From Allofournierella_A excrementavium (GTDB taxonomy: Bacteria > Bacillota > Clostridia > Oscillospirales > Ruminococcaceae), in contig DWVE01000025.1 of assembly GCA_019120375.1 (NCBI GenBank), forward strand, positions 1 through 64,000: a stretch of 64,000 nucleotides of DNA, written 5' to 3'. Made by a program: the position numbers and the translations under genes. Of this stretch, positions 1 through 6,992 are shown piece after piece. The notes under the pieces were generated by a model. The model saw nothing but the letters and a program-made list of their open reading frames with translations, did no database searches and had not been told where the DNA came from. The stretch's first letter is position 1. The number at the start of each line of letters is the position of its first letter.

Positions 1-738
1 GTAGGGGCTGACCGAGGCGGAATAGCCGTACCAGTCCACATACTTTTCGCGCTTCAGCTCATCAAACACCAGCGTGAACTGATGGAAGAAGGTGGTGTAG
101 CGGATGACGTTCACATAGGGGTGCTCGGCAATATACTTGCGCAGGCGCTCCATGGTGAACTTGTGAGTTTTGGGCTGACGTACATCGAAGGTGATTTGAT
201 GTTCAAAGTCCTTCCAGTCGTTGGTCACCGCGTTGTACATGTGCACGGGGTCCCAGATGAGGTAGGCCAGAAAGCTCACGGTGTACTCGTGATAGGCTTC
301 CGGCGCGGGAATGACCACGCAGCCATCTGTCTCGTCGTAGCTCCAGGCGTCGGCGGGCAGCGGCTGGCCGGTGGTGCGGTCCATGACCTCCCACCAGCGC
401 TTGATGTCGTCCCGGGTGTTGACCTGCATCAGCTCCTCCGAGATGCCCTGCATCAGGGGGATGCGCAGCTCCCCGCCGTCAGAGGTGTGGAAGCCGGTCA
501 TGATGTAGCACTGCTGCACCTCGTCCGGGTTCGCCTTGGCCCAGGCGTTGTCCTTCCGGGTGGTGTAGTAGGTGGAGTAAATTTTCGCGCCCACCTTGGT
601 CAGTTCCTCGGGGAACTCGGTGCCGTCGCAGTCGCGGATGGCGTCCGCCCCCCAGCGCTTCAAGATCTCAATGGTTTGGGGCACAACGTCCAGATTGGTG
701 GGGATCGTCACGCGCTCCGTTCGCTTCGGATCGTTCAT
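1..738 (-). CDS. lnpA: 1,3-beta-galactosyl-N-acetylhexosamine phosphorylase (GH112), 5' part
   Basis: The gene runs off the left edge; the N-terminal 246 residues are visible, read leftward from ATG at 738. GH112 enzymes phosphorolyse galacto-N-biose or lacto-N-biose to galactose 1-phosphate plus GalNAc or GlcNAc in the cytoplasm. Blocks I recognise from the bifidobacterial enzyme are WGADAIRDCDGT (29-40), WWEVMDRTTG (115-124) and YTVSFLAYLIWDP (152-164), in the family's order and spacing. The catalytic aspartate region lies beyond the edge. A divergent AraC regulator and an N-acetylhexosamine 1-kinase follow on the other strand, which supports a glycan-disaccharide locus. No strong Shine-Dalgarno is seen; GGGTAAG lies just upstream of the start. 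It is too short to separate GNB- from LNB-preferring forms. Confidence 0.93.
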   Translation of the reverse strand, partial: MNDPKRTERVTIPTNLDVVPQTIEILKRWGADAIRDCDGTEFPEELTKVGAKIYSTYYTTRKDNAWAKANPDEVQQCYIMTGFHTSDGGELRIPLMQGISEELMQVNTRDDIKRWWEVMDRTTGQPLPADAWSYDETDGCVVIPAPEAYHEYTVSFLAYLIWDPVHMYNAVTNDWKDFEHQITFDVRQPKTHKFTMERLRKYIAEHPYVNVIRYTTFFHQFTLVFDELKREKYVDWYGYSASVSPY

Positions 739-1048
739 TTCTTACCCGATTTCTCTTGTCCTGATGTTGGTTCGGCACCCGCATACCCATGCTGGTTTAT
801 TTTCAGTATATCGTATTCCGCACCCGGAACAATCTCATTGTTGCTCATTTTTTATAAATATTGTTTATTTCGAGGCTTTGCAAATCGACAAGTGCCACTC
901 ACAAATACACAAAAAACATTTCTTCAATTCCCGGAAATTTTGGGGGTATTGTAAAAAACCAGGGACTGTACTATAATTATGAAAAAGGCAATTGGATATT
1001 TATTCCAAATTTTCACCCATATCTTGCAGTTTGCACAGGAGTCACACC
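739..1048. promoter_or_regulatory. Divergent regulatory region between lnpA and its AraC regulator
   Basis: This 310-base gap is AT-richer than its flanks. Leftward, for lnpA, TTGTTC (complement of 827-832) and TATACT (complement of 805-810) are 16 bases apart. Rightward, for the regulator, TTGTAA (949-954) and TATAAT (972-977) are 17 bases apart. A dyad AATTCCCGGAAATT (926-939) sits just upstream of the rightward -35. A related TTCCG..CCGGAA element (about 815-829) overlaps the leftward -35. These are candidate sites for the AraC protein, which is an inference from position and symmetry. Confidence 0.5.
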
Positions 1049-1918
1049 ATGAGCAACAAGAGATACGACCTTTCCCCGAAAGACGTCGCTGCCGCCCAGT
1101 GTTCGGCTGGTCAGGCGAACGATTATTCCTCGGCGCGGCTGCTCTATGCCACCGCGGCGACCTATGGTCCCGACTGGCACAGCCTGCCCCACACCCACGA
1201 CTGCATCGAACTGTTTTATGTGGTGAGCGGCGTGGGCCAGTTCCGTATGGGACACGATCTGCTGGCCGTGGCGAAGGGCGATCTGGTGATCATCAATCCC
1301 CAGGTGGAGCACACCGAACTAAGCCTCTATTCCCACCCGCTGGAGTACATCGTGCTGGGTGTGGAAGGGCTGCAATTCACCACCGGCACCAACGGTCAGT
1401 ACGGCGTTTACAATTTCCACGGCGGGCAGGAGGCGGTGCTGCACATCCTGCAGTCCATCCTGCAGGAACTGGAACAGCGCACCACAGGCTATGTACAGAT
1501 GTGCCAGCTGCTGCTGGAAATGCTGCTTTTGCTGCTGGGGCGCTACACCGACTTTGCATCCAGCGCCGAGCCCACCCGCCGCGCCAGCAAGGAATGCGCC
1601 ATCGTGAAGCGCTACATCGACGCCAACTTCAAGGAGAACATCAGCCTGGACCAGCTGGCGGAACTGGCTCACGTGAACAAATACTATCTTGTTCATTCCT
1701 TCAGCCGCGAGTATCAGATCTCCCCCATCAACTACCTGATCCAGCGCCGGGTGAAGGAGAGCTGCTATCTGCTCAGCGACACCGACCACTCCCTGTCGCA
1801 GATCTCCCACACCATGGGGTTCTCTTCTCCCAGTTATTTCTCCCAGAGTTTCCGCAAACTGATGGGCATGAGCCCCATGGAATACCGCAAGCAGTGCCGC
1901 GGCACGCCACGACGGTAG
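1049..1918 (+). CDS. AraC family transcriptional regulator of the lnpA/nahK locus
   Basis: A 289-residue AraC/XylS regulator. The N-terminal half is a cupin-like sugar-sensing domain with the HTHDCIELFYV metal/ligand-fold signature. The last ~100 residues hold two helix-turn-helix motifs, around LDQLAELAHVNKYYLVHSF and LSQISHTMGFSSPSYFSQSF, with the usual C-terminal MSPMEYRK. ATG at 1049 is chosen over an in-frame ATG at 992 because CAGGAG lies just before it and the earlier start would follow the -10 box too closely. It lies between the GH112 phosphorylase (divergent) and the kinase (same strand), so it probably activates both in response to the disaccharide or a hexosamine; the ligand is inferred. 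Confidence 0.88.
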   Translation: MSNKRYDLSPKDVAAAQCSAGQANDYSSARLLYATAATYGPDWHSLPHTHDCIELFYVVSGVGQFRMGHDLLAVAKGDLVIINPQVEHTELSLYSHPLEYIVLGVEGLQFTTGTNGQYGVYNFHGGQEAVLHILQSILQELEQRTTGYVQMCQLLLEMLLLLLGRYTDFASSAEPTRRASKECAIVKRYIDANFKENISLDQLAELAHVNKYYLVHSFSREYQISPINYLIQRRVKESCYLLSDTDHSLSQISHTMGFSSPSYFSQSFRKLMGMSPMEYRKQCRGTPRR

Positions 1919-2070
1919 TTTGCACCATGTGTCCCGGTCTTTGTGAACGATCGTGCAAATAAAGTACGAAAGGCGGTATTTCCTCCGCACCGTTCTTCCA
2001 CTAAAATGAAGATGATTTGAAATGGTGCCGCCGGACACGCTTTCCGGCCAAAACATTGGGAGGTATAACA

Positions 2071-3186
2071 ATGTCCAGTCTTGCTGAACAGTCCCTGCAG
2101 GAAGTTTTTGCCGCCTACGACCTGGGCGGTGAGGTGGCCGGCGCGCTGCGCTACGGCAAGGGCCACATCAACGACACTTTCTGCGCCTATGTGCAGACGC
2201 CGGAGGGCGAATGCCGCCGGTTCATTCTGCAGCGCATGAGCGCCGCGGCCTTCAAGCATCCCGACCAGCTGATGGCCAACATCGTGGGCGTGACCGAGCA
2301 CCTGCGCAAGAAGATCGTTGCCGCCGGCGGCGACCCCGACCGGGAGACCCTGACGGTGCATCCCACCCGCACGGGCGAGAGTTTCTTCACCGATTCCCAG
2401 GGCGGCGCGTGGCGCGTGTATCCCTTTGTGGAGAACACTCTGTGCCTGCAGTCTGCCGAGACGCCGGAGCTGTTCTACGCCTCCGCCCAGGCCTTTGGCA
2501 AGTTCCAGGCGATGCTGAGCGACTATCCCGCCGACACCCTGTTCGAGACCATCGAGAAGTTCCACGACACCGAGAACCGTTATCGGAACTTTGAAAAGGC
2601 GCTGGCTGCCGACGCGCTGGGCCGCGTTGCCACCGCCCAGCCTGAGATCCAGTTCGTGCTGGCCCACAAGGCGGATTGCAGCGTGGCGCTGGAGGCCCTG
2701 CGCCAGGGCAAGCTGCCCCTGCGGGTCACCCACAACGACACCAAGCTGAACAACGTGCTGATGGACAAGGACAGCCTGCAGGGCATCTGCATCATCGACC
2801 TGGACACCGTGATGCCCGGTCTTTCCATCAACGACTTCGGCGATTCCATCCGTTTCGGCGCCAACCACAGCGCCGAGGACGAGCGGGACCTCTCCAAGGT
2901 GAACTTCGACATCGAACTCTACGACGTATACACCAAAGGCTTTTTGGAGGGCGCCGCCGGCGCGCTGACCGAGGCCGAGCTGGAGTACATGCCCTGGGGC
3001 GCCAAGCTGATGACCCTGGAGTGCGGCATCCGCTTTTTGACCGACTACCTGGAGGGCGACCACTACTTCCACACCCAGCGGGAGGGCCAGAACCTGGACC
3101 GCTGCCGCACCCAGTTCAAGCTGGTGCGGGACATGGAGGCTCAGTGGGACGCCATGCAGGACGTAGTGAAAAAATACGCCCGCTAA
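2071..3186 (+). CDS. nahK: N-acetylhexosamine 1-kinase (aminoglycoside phosphotransferase fold)
   Basis: A 371-residue kinase expected to phosphorylate GlcNAc and GalNAc at C1, the step after GH112 phosphorolysis, giving precursors for UDP-sugar exchange. The fold signatures are GHINDTF (31-37, nucleotide-binding loop), the catalytic loop HNDTKLNNVL from H221 with D223, and the metal-binding IIDLDTV around D243/D245. GGGAGG ends about eight bases before ATG 2071; an in-frame ATG at 2017 lacks such a site. The assignment rests on resemblance to bifidobacterial NahK and on the adjacent GH112 gene. A different APH-fold sugar or amino-alcohol kinase is less likely. The other pathway genes (hexose 1-phosphate uridylyltransferase, UDP-glucose 4-epimerase) are not in the window. 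Confidence 0.87.
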   Translation: MSSLAEQSLQEVFAAYDLGGEVAGALRYGKGHINDTFCAYVQTPEGECRRFILQRMSAAAFKHPDQLMANIVGVTEHLRKKIVAAGGDPDRETLTVHPTRTGESFFTDSQGGAWRVYPFVENTLCLQSAETPELFYASAQAFGKFQAMLSDYPADTLFETIEKFHDTENRYRNFEKALAADALGRVATAQPEIQFVLAHKADCSVALEALRQGKLPLRVTHNDTKLNNVLMDKDSLQGICIIDLDTVMPGLSINDFGDSIRFGANHSAEDERDLSKVNFDIELYDVYTKGFLEGAAGALTEAELEYMPWGAKLMTLECGIRFLTDYLEGDHYFHTQREGQNLDRCRTQFKLVRDMEAQWDAMQDVVKKYAR

Positions 3187-3211
3187 ACCCATCCCCTCTT
3201 CCCTGCTTTTG

Positions 3212-3240
3212 CGCCCCGGTCGATGGCCGGGGCGTTTTTG
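3212..3240 (+). terminator. Intrinsic terminator after nahK
   Basis: The arms CGCCCCGG (3212-3219) and CCGGGGCG (3227-3234) are followed by TTTTTGTTTG. Confidence 0.85.
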
Positions 3241-3250
3241 TTTGTTCAAA

Positions 3251-3304
3251 CGAAAAAGAAAAAGCGCCTTTTCGCCGCGGTGCGGTGAAAAGGCGCTTTT
3301 GTTT
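3251..3304. terminator. Bidirectional terminator between nahK and the decarboxylase beta subunit
   Basis: The arms AAAAGCGCCTTTTC (3260-3273) and GAAAAGGCGCTTTT (3287-3300) pair perfectly. T-rich runs leave the stem on both strands, so it serves the convergent leftward transcript and backs up the nahK terminator. Confidence 0.8.
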
Positions 3305-3324
3305 GGTTCAATTGCAGCTGTTTG

Positions 3325-4572
3325 TCAGCTGAAGATGTTGATGAGGATGCCCGCCGCAACGGCGCTGCCGATCACGCCGGCCACGTTGGGGCCCATGGCG
3401 TGCATCAGCAGGAAGTTGGTGGGGTTCTCCGCCTGACCCACTTTCTGGGACACGCGAGCCGCCATGGGAACGGCGGACACACCGGCGGAACCGATCAGGG
3501 GGTTCACCTGACCATGGGTGGCCCAGCACATCAGCTTGCCGAACAGAACGCCGCCGGCAGTGCCGAAGGAGAAGGCCAGCAGGCCCAGGATGATGATGAG
3601 CACGGTGCGGGCGTTCAGGAAGGTGTTGGCACTGGTGGTGCAACCGACGGACAGACCCAGGAAGATGGTGATGATGTTCATCAGCTCATTGCCCGCGGTG
3701 CGGTTGATGCGGTCCACCACGCCGGACTCTTTCATCAGGTTGCCCAGCATCAGCATGCCGATCAGCACGGCCGAATCGGGCAGGATGAGGCTGATGATGA
3801 TGGTGCACATGATGGGGAAGATGATCTTCTCGGTCTTGGAGACGGTGCGCAGCTGCTTCATCACGATGCAGCGTTCTTTTTTGGTGGTGAGCACCTTCAT
3901 GATGGGCGGCTGGATGACCGGCACCAGAGCCATGTAGCTGTAGGCCGCCACTGCGATGGAGCCCAGCAGGCCCGCCGCCAAAATGCTTGTCACGTAAATC
4001 GCTGTGGGGCCGTCGGCGCCGCCGATGATGGCGATGGCCGCCGCCTCCGGGCCGGTGAAGGGCTCGATGGGGGCAAAGCCCAGCAGTTCGGCCAGGAAGT
4101 TATAAGGGATGTGCACGAACTTCGCCATGAAATATGTGGCGAAGATGCCCAGCTGCGCGGCAGCGCCCAGCAGCAGGCTCTTGGGGTTGGAGATCAGCGG
4201 GCCGAAGTCAGTCATGGTGCCGATGCCAAGGAAGATGAGCGGCGGGTAGACGCCCAGCTTGACGCCCAGATAGAGCATGTCCGCCAGGCCGCCGTTGTGG
4301 AGTATCTCGCTGAACATGGGATAGAGGCTCGGGTCGGCCCCTTCCGGCGCGATGAAGTACTGCATATGGATGATGCCGCTGCCGGGCAGGTTCGCCATCA
4401 GCATGCCAAAGGCGATGGGCAGCAAAAGCAGGGGCTCGAACTCTTTCACGATGGCCAGGTACAAAAGCAGGCAGGCCACCACGATCATGAGCAGATAGCG
4501 CCAGTCCTCGGCGATACCCATGAAGCCGGAGTTCTCCCAGATGCTGACGAGGGTATCAAAAAAAGCACTCAT
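3325..4572 (-). CDS. Na+-translocating decarboxylase beta subunit (OadB/GcdB/MmdB family)
   Basis: A 415-residue polytopic membrane protein. It is the ion-pumping subunit that decarboxylates carboxybiotin and exports Na+ in oxaloacetate, glutaconyl-CoA or methylmalonyl-CoA decarboxylases. Family hallmarks are the re-entrant motif GGADGPTAIYVTS, which carries the essential aspartate, and the C-terminal block SVGCTTSANTFLN. Length is close to the usual beta subunit. The gamma subunit gene lies 14 bases upstream in the same operon. The substrate-specific carboxyltransferase and the biotin carrier are absent here, so the substrate cannot be named. The start is ATG 4572. Confidence 0.92.
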   Translation of the reverse strand: MSAFFDTLVSIWENSGFMGIAEDWRYLLMIVVACLLLYLAIVKEFEPLLLLPIAFGMLMANLPGSGIIHMQYFIAPEGADPSLYPMFSEILHNGGLADMLYLGVKLGVYPPLIFLGIGTMTDFGPLISNPKSLLLGAAAQLGIFATYFMAKFVHIPYNFLAELLGFAPIEPFTGPEAAAIAIIGGADGPTAIYVTSILAAGLLGSIAVAAYSYMALVPVIQPPIMKVLTTKKERCIVMKQLRTVSKTEKIIFPIMCTIIISLILPDSAVLIGMLMLGNLMKESGVVDRINRTAGNELMNIITIFLGLSVGCTTSANTFLNARTVLIIILGLLAFSFGTAGGVLFGKLMCWATHGQVNPLIGSAGVSAVPMAARVSQKVGQAENPTNFLLMHAMGPNVAGVIGSAVAAGILINIFS

Positions 4573-4586
4573 GGTTCAGCCCCCCC

Positions 4587-4988
4587 TTAAAACGGTTCCG
4601 TGCCGCTCTCGACGCCCGCCGCGCCCCAGCTGCCGCGGCCGCCGCCGGCGCGCTTGACCGCGCGGAGCGTATACTTGCCGCCGCTGGCCGACGCGACTGC
4701 CGCCGCAATGACCGCCACGATCTCTTCACTGATGCCTTCTTCCACCAAGGGCGGAGCCTCCATGGGTTCCTGCAGCTGCGGGGGCTGCGGCTGGCTTTTC
4801 ACTGCCGCTTCGGCAGCTGCCTTCTGTTTTCTGGCGTTCAGCGCGTCGAACAGTTTGCCCTGAAGGGCGATGATATAAGTCAGCAGGATCAGCACCAGAA
4901 AGACCAGGGACATGCCGATCCCCGCGACCACGAGCACCGACGGTTCCGCGGCCTGTGCGGCGCCCGCCGCAAGCAGAACTGCATTCAT
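4587..4988 (-). CDS. Decarboxylase gamma subunit (OadG family)
   Basis: A 133-residue small subunit that anchors the carboxyltransferase to the beta pump. There is one transmembrane helix (about residues 20-42, VVAGIGMSLVFLVLILL). A long Ala/Gln/Pro-rich cytoplasmic linker follows, then the conserved segment EEIVAVIAAAVAS and a basic C-terminus. It lies directly upstream of the beta subunit with 14 bases between, typical of these operons. A biotinyl domain is not fused to it. OadG proteins diverge strongly, so the call depends partly on the neighbour. Confidence 0.85.
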   Translation of the reverse strand: MNAVLLAAGAAQAAEPSVLVVAGIGMSLVFLVLILLTYIIALQGKLFDALNARKQKAAAEAAVKSQPQPPQLQEPMEAPPLVEEGISEEIVAVIAAAVASASGGKYTLRAVKRAGGGRGSWGAAGVESGTEPF

Positions 4989-5104
4989 TGGATGGCCCCC
5001 TTTTCCAAAAGCTCAATTTTCGTCTTTTACATTATATCGAAAAAAAGCCCCTGTTTCAAGGTCGCAGAAACGGATTTGTTAAAATAATAGCATTTGTACA
5101 AATT

Positions 5105-5159
5105 AAAAAAGCAAAAAGGAACGCCCGTCCGCACAGGGCATTTCCGTGCAGACGGGCGT
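5105..5159 (-). terminator. Terminator after the MreB-like gene
   Basis: The arms ACGCCCGTC (5121-5129) and GACGGGCGT (5151-5159) carry an inner GCAC/GTGC helix. On the minus strand they are followed by a T-rich tract (A-rich at 5105-5120 on the plus strand). It ends the leftward mreB-like transcript. Confidence 0.75.
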
Positions 5160-5167
5160 GATATTTT

Positions 5168-6190
5168 TCATCTGCGGCCCAGCCGGGGCGTGGCGTCCAC
5201 AAAGCCGCTTTCCAGCTGATCGCCGATCTCCAGGCACCGGGCCGTGCCCAGGGCAACGCAGTTGATGGGGTCGTCCGAGACCCGCACCTTCACCTTGAGC
5301 TGCTGGCTCAGGTATTCGTCCAGGCCCTTGAGCTTGGAGCCGCCGCCGGTGAGCACCACGCCGGCGGAGTAGATGTCGCCGGCAAGTTCCGGCGGAGTGT
5401 GCTCCAGCACCTGATGGGCCGCCGCGGCGATCTGCTCGGCCAGGGGCATCACCGCCTCGTAGAGGTCCTCGGTGGTCACGGTGAGGCGCTGGGGCAGCCC
5501 GGTGAGCAGGCTGCGGCCCTTCACTTCCATCTCGGCGGAGAAGGTGCTGGGTCGGCAGCTGGCCACCTGCTTTTTCAGCTCCTCGGCGGTGCGCAGGCCG
5601 ATGGCCACGTTGAATTTGAGACGGGCGTATTTCTGGATCTCATCGTCAAAGGTGTTGCCCGCGATCTTCACGCTGGTGGACCTCACCTTACCGCCCAGGC
5701 TGATCACCGCGATGTCGGTGGTGCCGCCGCCGATGTCCACCACCATGTGGCCCTCCGGCTGCAGAATGTCGATGCCGCAGCCCAGAGCGGCGGCGATGGG
5801 CTCGTCGATCAAAAAGACCTGCCGGGCGCCGGCGGCCACCACGGCCTCCACCACGGCGTCGCTCTCGATGCCGGTGATGGCCGCAGGCACGCACACCGCC
5901 ACGCGGGGCTTGATGAGCTTGGAGTCATAGACCTTGTTCACGAAGCGGCAGATCAGCTCTTTCGTGAGGGTGTGGTTGGAGATCACGCCGTCCTTCAGCG
6001 GGCGGGTGGCCAGGATGTAATTGGGGGTGCGGCCCACCATGGCCAGCGCGTCGTCTCCCACCGCCAGGACCTGGTCCTTGCGGGTGTCCACCGCCACAAC
6101 GCTGGGCTGGTTCAGGATCACGCCCTTGCCCTCCATCGCGATGATGATGGTGGTCGTGCCGAGGTCGATGCCAATATCATACTGCGCCAT
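5168..6190 (-). CDS. MreB/Mbl-family actin-like cell-shape protein
   Basis: A 340-residue actin-fold ATPase that forms membrane-associated filaments guiding lateral wall synthesis. Motifs in order are DLGTTT (phosphate 1, about 10-15), IDEPIAAALGCG (connect 1 region), VVDIGGGTTDIAVIS (phosphate 2) and VVLTGGGSKLKG (adenosine). It is not next to mreC/mreD, so it may be an Mbl- or MreBH-type paralogue rather than the primary MreB; sequence alone does not decide. ATG 6190 is the only start consistent with the family N-terminus. The ComF gene ends 91 bases upstream on the same strand. Confidence 0.9.
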   Translation of the reverse strand: MAQYDIGIDLGTTTIIIAMEGKGVILNQPSVVAVDTRKDQVLAVGDDALAMVGRTPNYILATRPLKDGVISNHTLTKELICRFVNKVYDSKLIKPRVAVCVPAAITGIESDAVVEAVVAAGARQVFLIDEPIAAALGCGIDILQPEGHMVVDIGGGTTDIAVISLGGKVRSTSVKIAGNTFDDEIQKYARLKFNVAIGLRTAEELKKQVASCRPSTFSAEMEVKGRSLLTGLPQRLTVTTEDLYEAVMPLAEQIAAAAHQVLEHTPPELAGDIYSAGVVLTGGGSKLKGLDEYLSQQLKVKVRVSDDPINCVALGTARCLEIGDQLESGFVDATPRLGRR

Positions 6191-6281
6191 AACTCACACT
6201 TCGCTTTCTTTGTTCTGTTGCTGCCCGCCCACAGGAAAACGCCGGAAAGGCTTTGCGTCCGGGTATATTTCAAATTGCTTT

Positions 6282-6992
6282 TCACAGTTCTGTATGCGCC
6301 GCGGCCACCGCGAATACCTCCAGCGCGCCGGCCTGCATCAGCGCAGCGGCGCAGGTGCTGATGGTGGCGCCGGTGGTGATCACATCGTCCACCAGCAGGA
6401 TCCGCCGTCCTTCGATGCGCTGCGCATTCCTCACGCAGAAAGCACCCCGCAGGTTTTGCAGCCGCTCGGCTGCGGACAGGCCCTTCTGGGTGTGGGTGAC
6501 ACGTGTCTTGCGCAGCGCCCGCTTTTCCAGCGGGATGCCCAGCGCGCGGGCCAGCGGCACGGCGAGAAGTTCCGGCGGCTCGTATCCCCTGCCCCGTTCG
6601 GAGGAAGGCACAGGGACCACCAGGTCGAAACGCGCCAGCGGCGGCACACCGTTAAAAGTTATTATACCACGCTTTATGTCGTAATTACAACCAAAAACGG
6701 CCCGCGCCATCTCCGCGCCCAGGGTCTCGCCGTAGCAGGCGCGTCCGCCGTTTTTGAAGCGCAGGATGGCCTGCCGCACGCACCCGTCGTAGCGCCACAC
6801 CGCGGCAGCGCCGGTCACGTCCCGCAGGATATGCTCGGTGGCCGGCAGCCGCGGGACCGCGCGCCGCAGTTTTGCCAGCTCTGCTGCGCAGTCCGGGCAG
6901 TCGGGCATCCAGCCCAGCACCCTGTCGCAGAAGGGGCAGCGCCGGGGATACACCAGCCCCGCCGCCAGCTGCGCGGCGACCCTCAGCTGCAT
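6282..6992 (-). CDS. comF: ComF family phosphoribosyltransferase-like protein
   Basis: A 236-residue protein of the ComF/GntX family, linked to DNA uptake and recombination in Firmicutes; its biochemical role is not settled. The N-terminus has a four-Cys zinc site (CPFCDRVLGWMPDCPDC, about 19-35). The C-terminal half is a type I PRTase with the PRPP-binding loop ILLVDDVITTGAT. The gene overlaps the end of recD2 by 10 bases, so the two are translated as one unit. RecD2 also acts on single-stranded DNA, which fits a DNA-processing pair. Confidence 0.9.
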   Translation of the reverse strand: MQLRVAAQLAAGLVYPRRCPFCDRVLGWMPDCPDCAAELAKLRRAVPRLPATEHILRDVTGAAAVWRYDGCVRQAILRFKNGGRACYGETLGAEMARAVFGCNYDIKRGIITFNGVPPLARFDLVVPVPSSERGRGYEPPELLAVPLARALGIPLEKRALRKTRVTHTQKGLSAAERLQNLRGAFCVRNAQRIEGRRILLVDDVITTGATISTCAAALMQAGALEVFAVAAAHTEL

